Assembly: GCA_046346665.1 (NCBI GenBank) | Contig: JAXMHQ010000029.1 | Span: 1-64,000 of the forward strand | Direction: 5' to 3' | Source: JAXMHQ01 sp046346665 | GTDB taxonomy: Bacteria; Verrucomicrobiota; Verrucomicrobiia; Limisphaerales; JAXMHQ01 | DNA: 64,000 nt | Part shown: positions 53,130 through 61,715 of the stretch, piece after piece | How the letters are laid out: each line of letters starts with the position of its first letter | Numbering within the stretch: the stretch's first letter is position 1 | Made by a program: the position numbers and the translations under genes | Notes under the pieces: generated by a model | Told to the model about the DNA's origin: nothing | Seen by the model: the letters and a program-made list of their open reading frames with translations, nothing else | Database searches by the model: none

Positions 53130-53559
53130 GCGATGCAGGAGACCGGATGAGCGCCGGCCGGCAAGCGGAACGCTGCGCGGCAAGGTAATGGCGGGCCAGC
53201 CGGCCGAATATGAATATCCCCAGGAAATCCGCCGCGAGATCCTTCAGATCGAAAGTCCGCGTGGGGAAAAATTTTTGGGAACATTCCTCCAGGACTACGA
53301 GAATGGCGAGCAGCAGGCTTCCCCGGAGCACCCGGGCGGGGCCGATCCGGAACTCTGATCCGCGCCAGAGCAGGTTGATCAGGAACGAAAGCGGCCCGAA
53401 CAGGGCGAAATGTCCGAGCTTATCGCCGCCGGGGATGCGCTGGATCATCGCGAAAAATGCCCGGCCATGGCCGGAGTCCGCCAGGATCGTCATGCCGACA
53501 ATGAGGAGAAGCAGCCCGGCCAGCGCCAGCTTTGCCCGTCGAATTCCGAAATACGTCAT
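53110..53559 (-). CDS. VanZ-like membrane protein
   Basis: 149 residues with about four hydrophobic segments. GGDKLGHFALFGPLSFLINLL and EECSQKFFPTRTFDLKDLAADFLGI match the VanZ family (Lys-His and Glu-x-x-Gln, then R-x-F-D-x-x-D). Members are integral membrane proteins of unclear role; the founding member gives low-level teicoplanin resistance. It starts 36 nt after the folC stop and overlaps the HAD gene at its 3' end, so they are likely one transcript. Confidence 0.85.
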   Translation of the reverse strand: MTYFGIRRAKLALAGLLLLIVGMTILADSGHGRAFFAMIQRIPGGDKLGHFALFGPLSFLINLLWRGSEFRIGPARVLRGSLLLAILVVLEECSQKFFPTRTFDLKDLAADFLGIFIFGRLARHYLAAQRSACRPALIRSPASHASRPR

Positions 53560-53595
53560 AGGTTACTTTGACATCCGAAGCGTGAGGAACGTTCG

Positions 53596-54891
53596 TTACT
53601 TGTCGCCCCGGGCTGCGGGCGGATGCCATTGGTTCAATGCCTTCTCATCGCGGGCACGCGGCGGCGCGGCCTGCAGCAGCTCCAATGCTTCACCTATCAG
53701 GTACAACGAACCCGCAACGGCCACAAACGAATCGCCCCCGGCCGATTCCAGGGCGCCGGCCAGCGAATCGGAAATTGAAACTTCCAATCCCGGGTTGATT
53801 TCACGGCAAAGGTTCACCAGCCGCGCCGGATCTTCGCTGCGATCGCTGTGCACCGAGGTCAGAATCATGCGGCCCGCAAGCGGCGCCAGCAGCCGGCACA
53901 TTGCGGCGGCATCCTTGTCCTTGAACACCCCGAAAATCAGCGTCGGCCGCCGGCCCGGATACTCGGTTTGCATCGCGTCCCGAAGCGCCTCGGCCCCGGC
54001 GGGATTGTGCGCGGCGTCGAGAAGGATGTTTTGTCCGGACGCAGTGCGGATGCACTGCATGCGGCCGGCCCATTCGACATGCGCGAGGCCGTCGCGGATC
54101 GCGGAATCCGGAACCGGCAACACTCCCGTCAGCGCCCGCACGGCGGCCACCGCCGTGGCGGCATTGACCCGCTGGTGCGGACCGTGCAGCGGCAGATCGA
54201 TCTCATCCAGCGGCGGCTGAAGATTCGCCGACCCGACCCGGATGCAACGGGAGCCGCGTTCCCGCGCCGTGGCTTCGATGACTTCCAGTCCCTTGCCGGG
54301 GAGCGCGGCCGTCACGACCGGGATGCCGGGCTTGATGATGCCGGCTTTTTCCGAGGCGATTTTTTCCACCGTATCCCCGAGCCACTGGGAATGTTCAATG
54401 TCGATGTTGGTAATCACGCTGACCAGCGGGGTGACGATGTTGGTCGCGTCGAGTCGTCCGCCGAGCCCGGTCTCCCAAATCACCAGGTCGCATCCCTGTT
54501 CGGCAAAATAGCGGAGCGCGAGGATGGTGGCCGTCTCGAAAAATGTGGGCCCCTGTCCCTCCGGAAACTCGGCGAGCAACGGACGGATTTCTTCGACCAG
54601 CCGGACCACTTCGGATTCCGGTATGGGCTGGCGGTTCACCTGGATCCGTTCCGCGAAACTCACCAGGTGAGGCGACGTGAACAGTCCGGTGCGATGTCCT
54701 GCCGCCCGGTAAATGCTTTCCAGCATCGCGCAGGTGGATCCCTTCCCGTTCGTGCCCGCGACGTGGATGAATCTCAGCCGGTCCTGGGGATTCCCGACGC
54801 GGCCGGCCAGCCGCCGGGTTTTGTCCAATCCGAACGTCGCCCCAAACAAGCTGAGATCATACAGGAACTGAATGGCGTCGGAATAGGTCAT
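53596..54891 (-). CDS. folC: Bifunctional folylpolyglutamate synthase / dihydrofolate synthase
   Basis: 431 residues. The Mur ligase-like P-loop is IHVAGTNGKGST; TSPHLVSFAERI, FFETATILALRYFAEQGCDLVIWETGLGGRLDATN and SEKAGIIKPG are FolC hallmarks. The C-terminal domain has LLDAAHNPAGAEALRDAM and FGVFKDKD. It adds glutamate to folate and dihydropteroate with ATP. It has the usual length, with ATG 54891 as start. Confidence 0.95.
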   Translation of the reverse strand: MTYSDAIQFLYDLSLFGATFGLDKTRRLAGRVGNPQDRLRFIHVAGTNGKGSTCAMLESIYRAAGHRTGLFTSPHLVSFAERIQVNRQPIPESEVVRLVEEIRPLLAEFPEGQGPTFFETATILALRYFAEQGCDLVIWETGLGGRLDATNIVTPLVSVITNIDIEHSQWLGDTVEKIASEKAGIIKPGIPVVTAALPGKGLEVIEATARERGSRCIRVGSANLQPPLDEIDLPLHGPHQRVNAATAVAAVRALTGVLPVPDSAIRDGLAHVEWAGRMQCIRTASGQNILLDAAHNPAGAEALRDAMQTEYPGRRPTLIFGVFKDKDAAAMCRLLAPLAGRMILTSVHSDRSEDPARLVNLCREINPGLEVSISDSLAGALESAGGDSFVAVAGSLYLIGEALELLQAAPPRARDEKALNQWHPPAARGDK

Positions 54892-54935
54892 TGCGTGAAC
54901 GGTCCGGGAGCGTAACGCACGCGGGTTCCCCGCTC

Positions 54936-54951
54936 AACCACGGATGAATAC
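54936..54951. repeat. Family B fragment
   Basis: CAACCACGGATGAATA, directly before family A copy A7. Confidence 0.5.
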
Positions 54952-54956
54952 CCTTG

Positions 54957-55110
54957 ATGGGGCGAGACTTTGTCGAGCTCACGCTTCCCCTGGCTGAGTT
55001 GATCAATGGATTACTGGATTTTTGGCTCCGCGCGGCAGTCTCCCCATTCATCCAGCAATCCAGGAATCCATTCATCCGGTTGCGAGGGCTCGACGGAGTC
55101 TCGCCCCACC
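54957..55110. repeat. Family A foldback element, copy A7
   Basis: The left end GGGGCGAGACTTTGTCGAG is degenerate; the right end AGGGCTCGACGGAGTCTCGC is intact. The interior has ATGGATTACTGGATTTTTGG and its mirror with a CTCCGCGCGGCAG centre. It ends 10 nt from the pyrG stop. Confidence 0.85.
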
Positions 55111-55119
55111 ACGGCCACG

Positions 55120-56736
55120 TTAGAGCAGCGGCTTCTGGTGGAGCCGGGCATGGGCGGCGGCGATGAAGCCGCGGAACAGCGGGTGCGGCTGGTGCGGTTT
55201 GCTGTGGAACTCGGGATGAAACTGGCTGGCGACGTAGAAACGGTGCTTCGGCAGTTCGATGATTTCCACCAGTTTGCCGTCCGGCGTGAATCCGCCGAAA
55301 GCGAACCCGCCCTTCTCGAATCGTTCGCGGTAGGAATTGTTGAATTCGTACCGGTGCCGGTGCCGTTCCTTCACCACGAACGATCCGTAAAGCTGCTGGG
55401 TGCGGGTGCCCATGACGAGCTGGCACGGCTGCGCGCCGAGGCGCATGGTGCCGCCCTTCTTCGTCACGCGCGTCTGCTCGTCCAGCATCGCAATCACCGG
55501 GTGCGGCGTGTTCGGATCGAATTCCGTCGAGTGCGCCTTGGTGAGCTTCAAAACATTCCGCGCAAATTCAATCGTGGCGATCTGCATGCCCAGGCAAAGG
55601 CCCAGGTACGGCACGTCGTTTTCGCGCGCGTACTGCGCGGCCATGATCTTGCCTTCGATGCCGCGTTCGCCGAATCCGCCCGGCACGAGGATGCCGCCGA
55701 TGCCCTTGAGATGTCTTTCGGCGCCGTCGCGCTCGATTTCCTCGGCGTCGATGCGCTGGATTTCCACGCCGCAATCGTTGGCGATGCCGCCGTGGATGAT
55801 GGCTTCGTAGACGGATTTGTAGGCGTCCTGGAGGCCGATGTATTTGCCGACCACGCCGATGCGGACGCGGTGTTGTGGGGCGATGAGTTTGCGGATGATT
55901 TCCTGCCAGTGCGCCATGTTGGCGACCGGGGTGTCGAGGTGCAGCAGCCGGCAGACGAGGTCGTCCAGGCGCTCGCGCTGCAGCATCAGCGGCACTTCGT
56001 AAATGCTGTGGTCCACGTCCTTCTCCTCGATGACGCCCTCGTAGGGGACGTTGCAGAACATGGAAATCTTCTGGCGCAAATCCTTGTCGAGCGGCAGTTC
56101 GCAGCGGCAGATGAGGATGTGGGGGGCGATGCCGATTTCGCGCAGCTTGGCGACGGACTGCTGGGTGGGCTTGGTCTTGAGTTCGCCGGCGGCCTTGATG
56201 AACGGCACGTAGGTGACGTGCATGAACACGACGTTGCCGGTGCCGGCTTCCAGCGCAAATTCGCGGATGGCTTCCAGGAACGGCAGGCCCTCGATGTCAC
56301 CCGTCGTCCCTCCGATTTCCGTGATGATCACGTCGGCCTTGGACTGTTCGCCGAGGACGTGGATGCGATTCTGGATTTCGCCGGTGACGTGGGGGATGAC
56401 CTGGACGGTTTTACCGAGGTATTTTCCCTCGCGCTCGTTGTTCAGGACCGTCTGGTAAACCTGGCCGCTGGTGAGGTTGTTCAGCCGGGTCAGCTTGACG
56501 TTCGTAAACCGCTCGTAATGCCCCAGGTCGAGGTCGGTCTCCGCGCCGTCGTCCAGCACGTAAACTTCGCCGTGCTGGTAGGGGTTCATGGTGCCGGGAT
56601 CGACGTTGAGGTAGGGATCGAACTTCTGCAGGACGACCTTGAGCCCGCGGTTTTCGAGCAGCGTGCCGAGCGCCGCCGCTGTCAGGCCTTTGCCGAGCGA
56701 ACTCACCACGCCGCCTGTAACGAAAATATATTTCAT
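55120..56736 (-). CDS. pyrG: CTP synthase
   Basis: 538 residues. The N-terminal amidoligase has KYIFVTGGVVSSLGKG (P-loop) and YLNVDPGTMNPYQHGEVYVLDDGAETDLDLGHYERF. The C-terminal glutaminase has Cys381 in LGLCLGMQ and the closing His/Glu in FHPEF. It makes CTP from UTP and glutamine. It sits with kdsB, where CTP is needed to form CMP-KDO, a common pairing. The gap to kdsB (82 nt) is a family B palindrome. Confidence 0.98.
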   Translation of the reverse strand: MKYIFVTGGVVSSLGKGLTAAALGTLLENRGLKVVLQKFDPYLNVDPGTMNPYQHGEVYVLDDGAETDLDLGHYERFTNVKLTRLNNLTSGQVYQTVLNNEREGKYLGKTVQVIPHVTGEIQNRIHVLGEQSKADVIITEIGGTTGDIEGLPFLEAIREFALEAGTGNVVFMHVTYVPFIKAAGELKTKPTQQSVAKLREIGIAPHILICRCELPLDKDLRQKISMFCNVPYEGVIEEKDVDHSIYEVPLMLQRERLDDLVCRLLHLDTPVANMAHWQEIIRKLIAPQHRVRIGVVGKYIGLQDAYKSVYEAIIHGGIANDCGVEIQRIDAEEIERDGAERHLKGIGGILVPGGFGERGIEGKIMAAQYARENDVPYLGLCLGMQIATIEFARNVLKLTKAHSTEFDPNTPHPVIAMLDEQTRVTKKGGTMRLGAQPCQLVMGTRTQQLYGSFVVKERHRHRYEFNNSYRERFEKGGFAFGGFTPDGKLVEIIELPKHRFYVASQFHPEFHSKPHQPHPLFRGFIAAAHARLHQKPLL

Positions 56737-56751
56737 TGCAAAACCATTTTA

Positions 56752-56830
56752 GCCACGGATCGAACACGGATGAAACACGGAAAAGCCGCCACCGAAACAT
56801 CCGTGTTCGATCCAAGTTTCATCCGTGGCC
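56752..56830. repeat. Family B palindrome carrying the kdsB stop codon
   Basis: GCCACGGATCGAACACGGAT on the left is mirrored by ATCCGTGTTCGATCC and ATCCGTGGCC on the right. On the minus strand its first bases GGCCACGGATGA encode the last Gly-His-Gly and stop of KdsB. Confidence 0.8.
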
Positions 56831-57559
56831 GAGAATTCTTTCAACCCTCGCCACATCGCCCGGCACATCCACGCCGACACTGTCGTAATCCACCCGCACC
56901 ACCGCGATCGGAATGCCGTTTTCCAGCGCACGCAACTGCTCCAGTTTCTCGGCCGATTCCAGAGGGGACACCGGGTGGCGCACCAGCCGGAGCAGGGTTT
57001 CCTTCCGGTACCCGTAAATGCCGAGATGCTTTAAAAAAGGAAACGCCGCCAACTGTTCGCCCACCGAACCAGTGGCGGCCTCGCGCAAATACGGAATCGT
57101 GCGCCGGGAGAAATATAGGGCGCAGCCGGAGGCGTTGACAACGACTTTTACGACGTTCGGATTGTCCAATTCCGAGGGATCGCGAATGGGGGCGGCGGCG
57201 GTGGACATTTCCTGCCGCTCCAGCGCGGCGGCCACGGCGTTGACCACGGCGGGATCCATCAGGGGTTCGTCCCCCTGGATGTTCACCACCCCGTCGCACT
57301 CAAGCCGCGCGGCCACCTCCGCGATCCGGTCCGAGCCGCTCGGGTGATCCGCCCGCGTCATCTCCACACGGCAAAACTCCCGCGCGCACGCCGCAATCCG
57401 CTCGTCGTCGGTCGCCACCACCACGTCCGACAGCGCCCGCGCGCCGCGGCATCGCTCAATCACATGCCGGATCAGCGGCTTGCCCGCTATCAACGCCAGC
57501 GGCTTCCCGGGAAACCGGGTCGAGGCATACCGGGCCGGAATGATGCCGACAATTTTCAT
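56819..57559 (-). CDS. kdsB: 3-deoxy-manno-octulosonate cytidylyltransferase
   Basis: 246 residues. It activates KDO as CMP-KDO for lipopolysaccharide. IIPARYASTRFPGKPLALI is the nucleotide-binding N-terminus; RADHPSGSDRIAEV, VVNIQGDEPLMDP and YGYRKETLLRLV are typical, and the metal Asp is in VDYDSVGVDVPGDV. ATG 57559 gives MKIVGIIPARY at the very start. The last three residues and the stop codon are inside a family B repeat, so the C-terminus may have been altered by the repeat. Confidence 0.96.
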   Translation of the reverse strand: MKIVGIIPARYASTRFPGKPLALIAGKPLIRHVIERCRGARALSDVVVATDDERIAACAREFCRVEMTRADHPSGSDRIAEVAARLECDGVVNIQGDEPLMDPAVVNAVAAALERQEMSTAAAPIRDPSELDNPNVVKVVVNASGCALYFSRRTIPYLREAATGSVGEQLAAFPFLKHLGIYGYRKETLLRLVRHPVSPLESAEKLEQLRALENGIPIAVVRVDYDSVGVDVPGDVARVERILGHG

Positions 57560-57645
57560 CACCCGCGGATTTAGCCAGAGATCCCGTCCTGAGGGAATAT
57601 CGAAGTGGCGAGGATCGGAACCAGGGCATGTAGGGTTCCCGCTGT

Positions 57646-57823
57646 CCCGGGGCGCTGCCCTGGGTTGAATTATCAAGGCCTTTCAGGCCAGGTGATCCAC
57701 AGACGTCACAAAAATACCTGCGACTGCATTTCGCGAGCCCCAACGGGGCGTCATAATCCAACCCGGGGCAACGCCCCGGGCCCACCCCATACATCGCGAA
57801 AGCCCTGAAAGGGCGACATAACC
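57646..57823. repeat. REP-like palindrome cluster, left of the RAYT gene
   Basis: From left to right: GGGGCGCTGCCCTGGGTTG, AAGGCCTTTCAGGCC, GAGCCCCAACGGGGCGTC, TCCAACCCGGGGCAACGCCC and AAGCCCTGAAAGGGCGACAT, each a short hairpin. Bases 57646-57780 form an about 135-bp direct repeat with 58321-58456. The last unit (57800-57815) is an exact 16-base inverted repeat of 58285-58300. Confidence 0.88.
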
Positions 57824-58276
57824 TCAATCCCAAACATAACGTTCATCAAACGGAATTTGATACCGGCCCAAGAACGCCCGGTATTCCTCCTGGAACGTGA
57901 TTTTCCGATGATGCTCCGCCTGGTTGGCAATGTATCGCTCAACAGAATGCCAGTTGGATTGGCTGACGGAAAAGGCTCCATACCCATTCTGCCAATGGAA
58001 TCCACGATAATGCAGTCCCTTCGTCTTGATCCACTTGGAGGAACCTTTCTTAATCTCCTCCACAACCCGGGCCAGTGAATGGTTTTTGGATTGGCAAAAG
58101 AGAACATGCACATGGTCTTCGACGGAGTTGATGCGGATGGCCGGCGAGCCAAACTCCTTGAAAATGGCCGCCATATATTTGTGCAGTTCCGCGCGGCAAT
58201 CATCGCGCAAAAGCGGCTCACGGTACTTGGTGCTGAACACAAGATGAACGAGGATTTTTGCAAGGGATTGCGACAT
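57824..58276 (-). CDS. REP-associated tyrosine transposase (RAYT, IS200-like Y1 family)
   Basis: 150 residues. The HUH motif is DHVHVLF (His55, His57), and the catalytic Tyr is Tyr115 in ERYIANQAEHHRK, the RAYT form of the IS200/IS605 TnpA signature. VHLVFSTKYR-type N-terminus and GFHWQNGYGAFSVS in the middle are usual. The gene is bracketed by REP-like hairpins in direct and inverted arrangement, as in known REPtrons, and it interrupts a kdsB-gmhB gene run. Such proteins cut and join single-stranded REP hairpins. A single intact copy suggests a domesticated or vertically kept gene. Confidence 0.93.
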   Translation of the reverse strand: MSQSLAKILVHLVFSTKYREPLLRDDCRAELHKYMAAIFKEFGSPAIRINSVEDHVHVLFCQSKNHSLARVVEEIKKGSSKWIKTKGLHYRGFHWQNGYGAFSVSQSNWHSVERYIANQAEHHRKITFQEEYRAFLGRYQIPFDERYVWD

Positions 58277-58278
58277 GA

Positions 58279-58456
58279 TTAAAGCGCCCTTTCAGGGCTT
58301 GACGGGTTTAAGGCGGTTTTCCCCAGGGCGCTGCCCTGGGTTGGACTATGAAGGCCTTTCAGGCCTCGTATGCCACGATCGACTGAAAATTACCCATGCG
58401 CGCATTTCCGAGCCCCAACGGGGCGTCATAATCCAACCCGGGGCAACGCCCTGGGG
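58279..58456. repeat. REP-like palindrome cluster, right of the RAYT gene
   Basis: CGCCCTTTCAGGGCTT, then CCAGGGCGCTGCCCTGG, AAGGCCTTTCAGGCC, GAGCCCCAACGGGGCGTC and AACCCGGGGCAACGCCC in the same order as the left cluster. The AGGGCGCTGCCCT unit differs from the left copy by compensating changes (CCCGGGG to CCCAGGG) that keep the stem. Confidence 0.88.
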
Positions 58457-58485
58457 AAAATGGGCATCAACCGACCGTACGTTCA

Positions 58486-59034
58486 TCACCCCCGGTTCCG
58501 CACAATCCAGTCCGCCGCCGCCGCGAGATCGTCCACGATCAAGGCAGCGCCAAGCTTCGCGTCGGCCGATTGCTCGAGCTTCGCGCCGTAGCCCGTCCGG
58601 ACCAAAATGCTCTTGCGCACGCCGGCGTTCCAGCCGCATTCGAGGTCGATCATCTTGTCCCCGATGAAATAGCTCTGGCCGAGGTCCAGGTGGAATTCCT
58701 TCTTGGCGTCGAGAAGGAACTGCGGCGACGGTTTGCGGCCGCGGCTCGGATAATCCGGTGCCTCAGGCGCGATGTAAATTTTATCGAACCGAACCCCGTC
58801 CCGCGCCAGCTCGGCCAGCAGGTGCGCGTTGACCTTGTCCACGTCTTCCATGGTGAAATATCCGCGTCCGACGCCGGACTGGTTGGACACGATGAACAGC
58901 CGGAACCCGGCGTCCTGCATGCGCCTCAGCGCGGGGCCGGCTCCGGGAAAAATCTCCACCTGCTCCACCGTGTGCAGGTAATGCTTCTCAGCAATCAACG
59001 TCCCGTCGCGATCCAGGAAAACGGCCAGGTTCAT
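58486..59034 (-). CDS. gmhB: D-glycero-D-manno-heptose 1,7-bisphosphate 7-phosphatase-like HAD protein
   Basis: 182 residues. HAD motifs: FLDRDGTL (Asp8, Asp10), VSNQSGVGRGYF, GRKPSP (Lys101) and FIGDKMIDLECGWNAG. This order and length fit GmhB or the HisB N-terminal domain; next to kdsB, a role in heptose synthesis for LPS core is likely. The zinc-binding loop of classical GmhB, with three Cys and one His before RKP, is replaced by APEAPDYPSRGRKP (residues 89-102), which has no Cys or His. So it belongs to a zinc-free variant or acts on another substrate. Confidence 0.85.
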   Translation of the reverse strand: MNLAVFLDRDGTLIAEKHYLHTVEQVEIFPGAGPALRRMQDAGFRLFIVSNQSGVGRGYFTMEDVDKVNAHLLAELARDGVRFDKIYIAPEAPDYPSRGRKPSPQFLLDAKKEFHLDLGQSYFIGDKMIDLECGWNAGVRKSILVRTGYGAKLEQSADAKLGAALIVDDLAAAADWIVRNRG

Positions 59035-59084
59035 GCCGCCAGAATCACGGGAAACCCCGGGCGCGGCAACGCTAAATCATTTTT

Positions 59085-59150
59085 CGGGAGGGCCGGCGTC
59101 CCCGCCGGCCCAGTTGAGTCGGGAACGCCGCGGACGGCGTCCTTCCCGGC
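59085..59150. repeat. Family D hairpin pair
   Basis: GGGAGGGCCGGCGTCCCC with GCCGGCCC, then GGGAACGCCGCGGACGGCG and TCCTTCCC, the same two-hairpin order as 17567-17642. Four nucleotides from the stop of the next minus-strand gene. Confidence 0.7.
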
Positions 59151-59153
59151 ACA

Positions 59154-60047
59154 TCAATTCGCTTTCAGCCGGAAATAGAGCTGGTCGGAATCCATCGCGC
59201 GCGTGTGCGGGCTGGAGGCGCCCGGCACATTGGTGAACGGACCGGCGGCATTTGGCGATGCCTGCAGCACAAAGGCCGGGTTGCTCCAGCTCAACACGGC
59301 GTTGTTCCCGGATTTCTGAAGCGCCAGCGGAATTGGGGCCACGACCCCGGACGGGCCGAACGTCAGGGCAACATTGTCGATTCCCACCGTGTCCCGGCTG
59401 CCGCTGCCGGTGGAGGGCGTGAGCGAGACCAGCCGGATCCAGACGGGCTGATCCTGGTTGTTCAGGGCCGCGCCGAAATCGAACGTCCGCCGCACCGCGC
59501 CGAACACCGCGGCGTCACCGTTCGTGCCGACCGGGACGAAGTTGGTGGGATCCGCCCCCAGTCCGTAATCCACGATCCAGCAGTTCGTGCGGCCCTGCAC
59601 ACTCAGGAGGTTGATGTCCAGCGCGAGCTGGAACCCGGCGTGGCCGAGAGTGTTTTCGAGCTGCAACACGAACGCGGCGCCGGGATCGCCGAACGACCCG
59701 GTCTGGCGCATGGCGAGGCAACGATTCGTGCAGGCGGCCTGGACGGTGGTGCTCTCGTTCGTGCCGCAGAAGTTCGTGCCGTAATTGCTGAGGGTGGAAG
59801 CGTAATTGGCGAACTGCCCGCTGCTGCTGCCCCAGCTGGTCGCATTGGTGGTGAAGCCCGCCTCGGTTCCCAGGCCCGACGCCGTGGCATTCGTCCGCAC
59901 CGTCCACCCCTCCGGCAAACCCGCGGCAAGCGTGTCGAACGACTGCTCGTAGCGGTTGCCGCTTAACTGGATTTGAGCGGATGTGTGGACGGCAAACAAC
60001 ACGGTGACGGCCGATGCGGACAGAACCTGGCTGACGATGGATTTCAT
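59154..60047 (-). CDS. Secreted beta-rich protein of unknown function
   Basis: 297 residues. A signal peptide (about 1-24) is followed by a jelly-roll-like domain with YEQSFDTLAAGLPEGWT, the common start of choice-of-anchor or lectin-like exported proteins, and ends with the YFRLKAN terminus shared with other secreted proteins of this window. Asn/Thr/Gly-rich, four Cys in CGTNESTTVQAACTNRC-like spacing. No catalytic motif. ATG 60047 begins the signal peptide. The frame is open to 60380 without similarity. Confidence 0.75.
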   Translation of the reverse strand: MKSIVSQVLSASAVTVLFAVHTSAQIQLSGNRYEQSFDTLAAGLPEGWTVRTNATASGLGTEAGFTTNATSWGSSSGQFANYASTLSNYGTNFCGTNESTTVQAACTNRCLAMRQTGSFGDPGAAFVLQLENTLGHAGFQLALDINLLSVQGRTNCWIVDYGLGADPTNFVPVGTNGDAAVFGAVRRTFDFGAALNNQDQPVWIRLVSLTPSTGSGSRDTVGIDNVALTFGPSGVVAPIPLALQKSGNNAVLSWSNPAFVLQASPNAAGPFTNVPGASSPHTRAMDSDQLYFRLKAN

Positions 60048-60514
60048 GGATTTGGTTTGGTTGGAGGAATTCCATGAAGATCCGAACAGAAGAAGCCGGC
60101 CGGGCGGGCACACCGCAGCCCCAGCACCCTCCACAGTGTGCCCAAAATGCCCACGCCGACAAAAACCCAATGACCCCTGAGCGTCCGACTGGCCAAAGCA
60201 ATTCCCTTCCATCCCCGGATCCCCCGGGAATTCCACGTTTACTTTGGCCGGGCTTAAACGCCAACCCCGGCCGGGCGGACCCGACATGGACGGCAACCCG
60301 ACAGACAATTCCTGCCAGCCCCGCCAGCCCATTCGATCCACCCCAACTCCCGGGATCACCCAAAATTCGTCCCGCAACAAGGCGCGAAAAAAATCGCGCC
60401 CTGCTAAATACTGCGAAGGAAAAATCCTGGAACCCTAGCTCGAACAGACGCCCTTTGATCCCAAAAGCTGGCCGATCAAATCAAAAAGCCGTGAAAAGGT
60501 CAAGAAGTTTGTCA
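60048..60514. other. Long non-coding stretch
   Basis: No supported gene between the secreted protein's start and the LOG gene's end. It holds the leader/promoter of the minus-strand gene and one perfect 7-bp hairpin GGCGCGAAAAAAATCGCGCC (60381-60400). The right third is AT-richer. No repeat family of this window was recognised here, which is unusual for a gap of this size in this sequence. Confidence 0.5.
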
Positions 60515-60540
60515 GAAAAAAATGAGCTTTCGCAGAAGCT
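60515..60540 (-). terminator. Possible intrinsic terminator of the LOG gene
   Basis: On the minus strand AGCTTCTGCGAAAGCT forms a 5-bp stem and is followed by CATTTTTTT. It begins 5 nt after the TAA stop. The stem is short, so the call is tentative. Confidence 0.45.
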
Positions 60541-60544
60541 TGCC

Positions 60545-61576
60545 TTACAAGCTATTCAACACGTCGATCATCTGCCGCAGCCGCCCGTAATCGCGCCGGT
60601 TGAACCCGAACGCCAGCCGCGGCAGGTCCACATGATCGTTGTCCGCCCGCTCCTCCGCCGACGCCTCCACGCGCCGGATCGCCGGCCCCGTAATGATGTC
60701 CGCAAAATCCTCGTTCATCGCCGCAATCGCCGTGTCCGACGGCGCATGCTTCAACCGCAAAATAAAAAGATCCTTCACAAACCGGCTGGAATGAAAATTC
60801 CGATAAAACCGCGTGATGATCTTCACCGCCTGGTCGGTGTCGTCCGTGATGTGGTACAAGGTCAAATCTTCCGGCGATATCAACTGGTCCCGCAACAGGT
60901 GTTCCCGGATGTGTTTGTCCCAGGTCTTCCAATAGGTCCCGCCCGGCCGGTCCACCAGCACCAGCGGCATCAACTGGCTCTTCCCCGTCTGCATCAAGGT
61001 CAGCGCCTCATACCCTTCGTCCATCGTCCCGAACCCGCCCGGGAACAACGCAATCGCATCGGAATGACGGATAAAGATCAATTTGCGCGTGAAGAAATAC
61101 TTGAACGTGATGAGTTTCTTGTCCTCGCGGATCACGGGGTTGGCGCCCTGCTCCCAGGGCAGCCGGATGTTCGCGCCGAAACTGTTCTCCGGACCCGCGC
61201 CTTCGTGCCCCGCCTGCATGATCCCGCCACCCGCGCCCGTGATCACCATGAATCCCGCCTGCGCAATCTTCCGCCCAAACTCCGCCGCCTGCTGGTATTC
61301 CTGCTTGCTCGGATGCGTCCGCGCCGAGCCGAAGATCGTCACCTTCCGCATCCCCGCATACGGCGCGAACAACCGGAACGCATAGCGCAATTCCCGCAAC
61401 GCCGTCTGGATCACCCGCACATCCCCGCTGTCCCGCACGTCCGTCAGGATCTTCAGCGCGTTCTCAATGATGTCCGCCACCGCTTCCTGGTTCGCGCCGC
61501 CTCCCTTGAATTGAATCAACTCCTGTATCCGGCGCCGCAACTCCGGGTCCGCCGCCTGTTTCACCGCTTTGGTCAT
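60545..61576 (-). CDS. LOG/TIGR00730 family Rossmann-fold protein
   Basis: 343 residues, longer than plant-type LOG (about 200) because of an N-terminal helical part (1-75) and a C-terminal extension (about 275-343). The core has VTIFGSARTHP, VITGAGGGIMQAGHEGA and FPGGFGTMDEGYEAL, the PGGxGTxxE motif of phosphoribohydrolases. Relatives cleave nucleoside monophosphates to base and ribose 5-phosphate (often mis-named lysine decarboxylase). ATG 61576 is the start. Confidence 0.88.
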   Translation of the reverse strand: MTKAVKQAADPELRRRIQELIQFKGGGANQEAVADIIENALKILTDVRDSGDVRVIQTALRELRYAFRLFAPYAGMRKVTIFGSARTHPSKQEYQQAAEFGRKIAQAGFMVITGAGGGIMQAGHEGAGPENSFGANIRLPWEQGANPVIREDKKLITFKYFFTRKLIFIRHSDAIALFPGGFGTMDEGYEALTLMQTGKSQLMPLVLVDRPGGTYWKTWDKHIREHLLRDQLISPEDLTLYHITDDTDQAVKIITRFYRNFHSSRFVKDLFILRLKHAPSDTAIAAMNEDFADIITGPAIRRVEASAEERADNDHVDLPRLAFGFNRRDYGRLRQMIDVLNSL

Positions 61577-61715
61577 GCGCCAAAAATAACGCGGCCGCAC
61601 TGCGCAATTCAACCGTGGAATCCAGAATTCAGAATTTAGAATTCAGGAGCGATGAACCCGGAGCACCTCGCCACCCCGCCTTCAAGAACCTGCAACCTGT
61701 ACCGCGCAACCCGCC
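61577..61715. other. Gap with short word repeats
   Basis: GAATCCAGAATTCAGAATTT words (61618-61647) and a family F fragment AACCTGCAACCTGTACC (61687-61702) lie between two minus-strand genes. They are other examples of tandem-word repeats. Confidence 0.5.
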
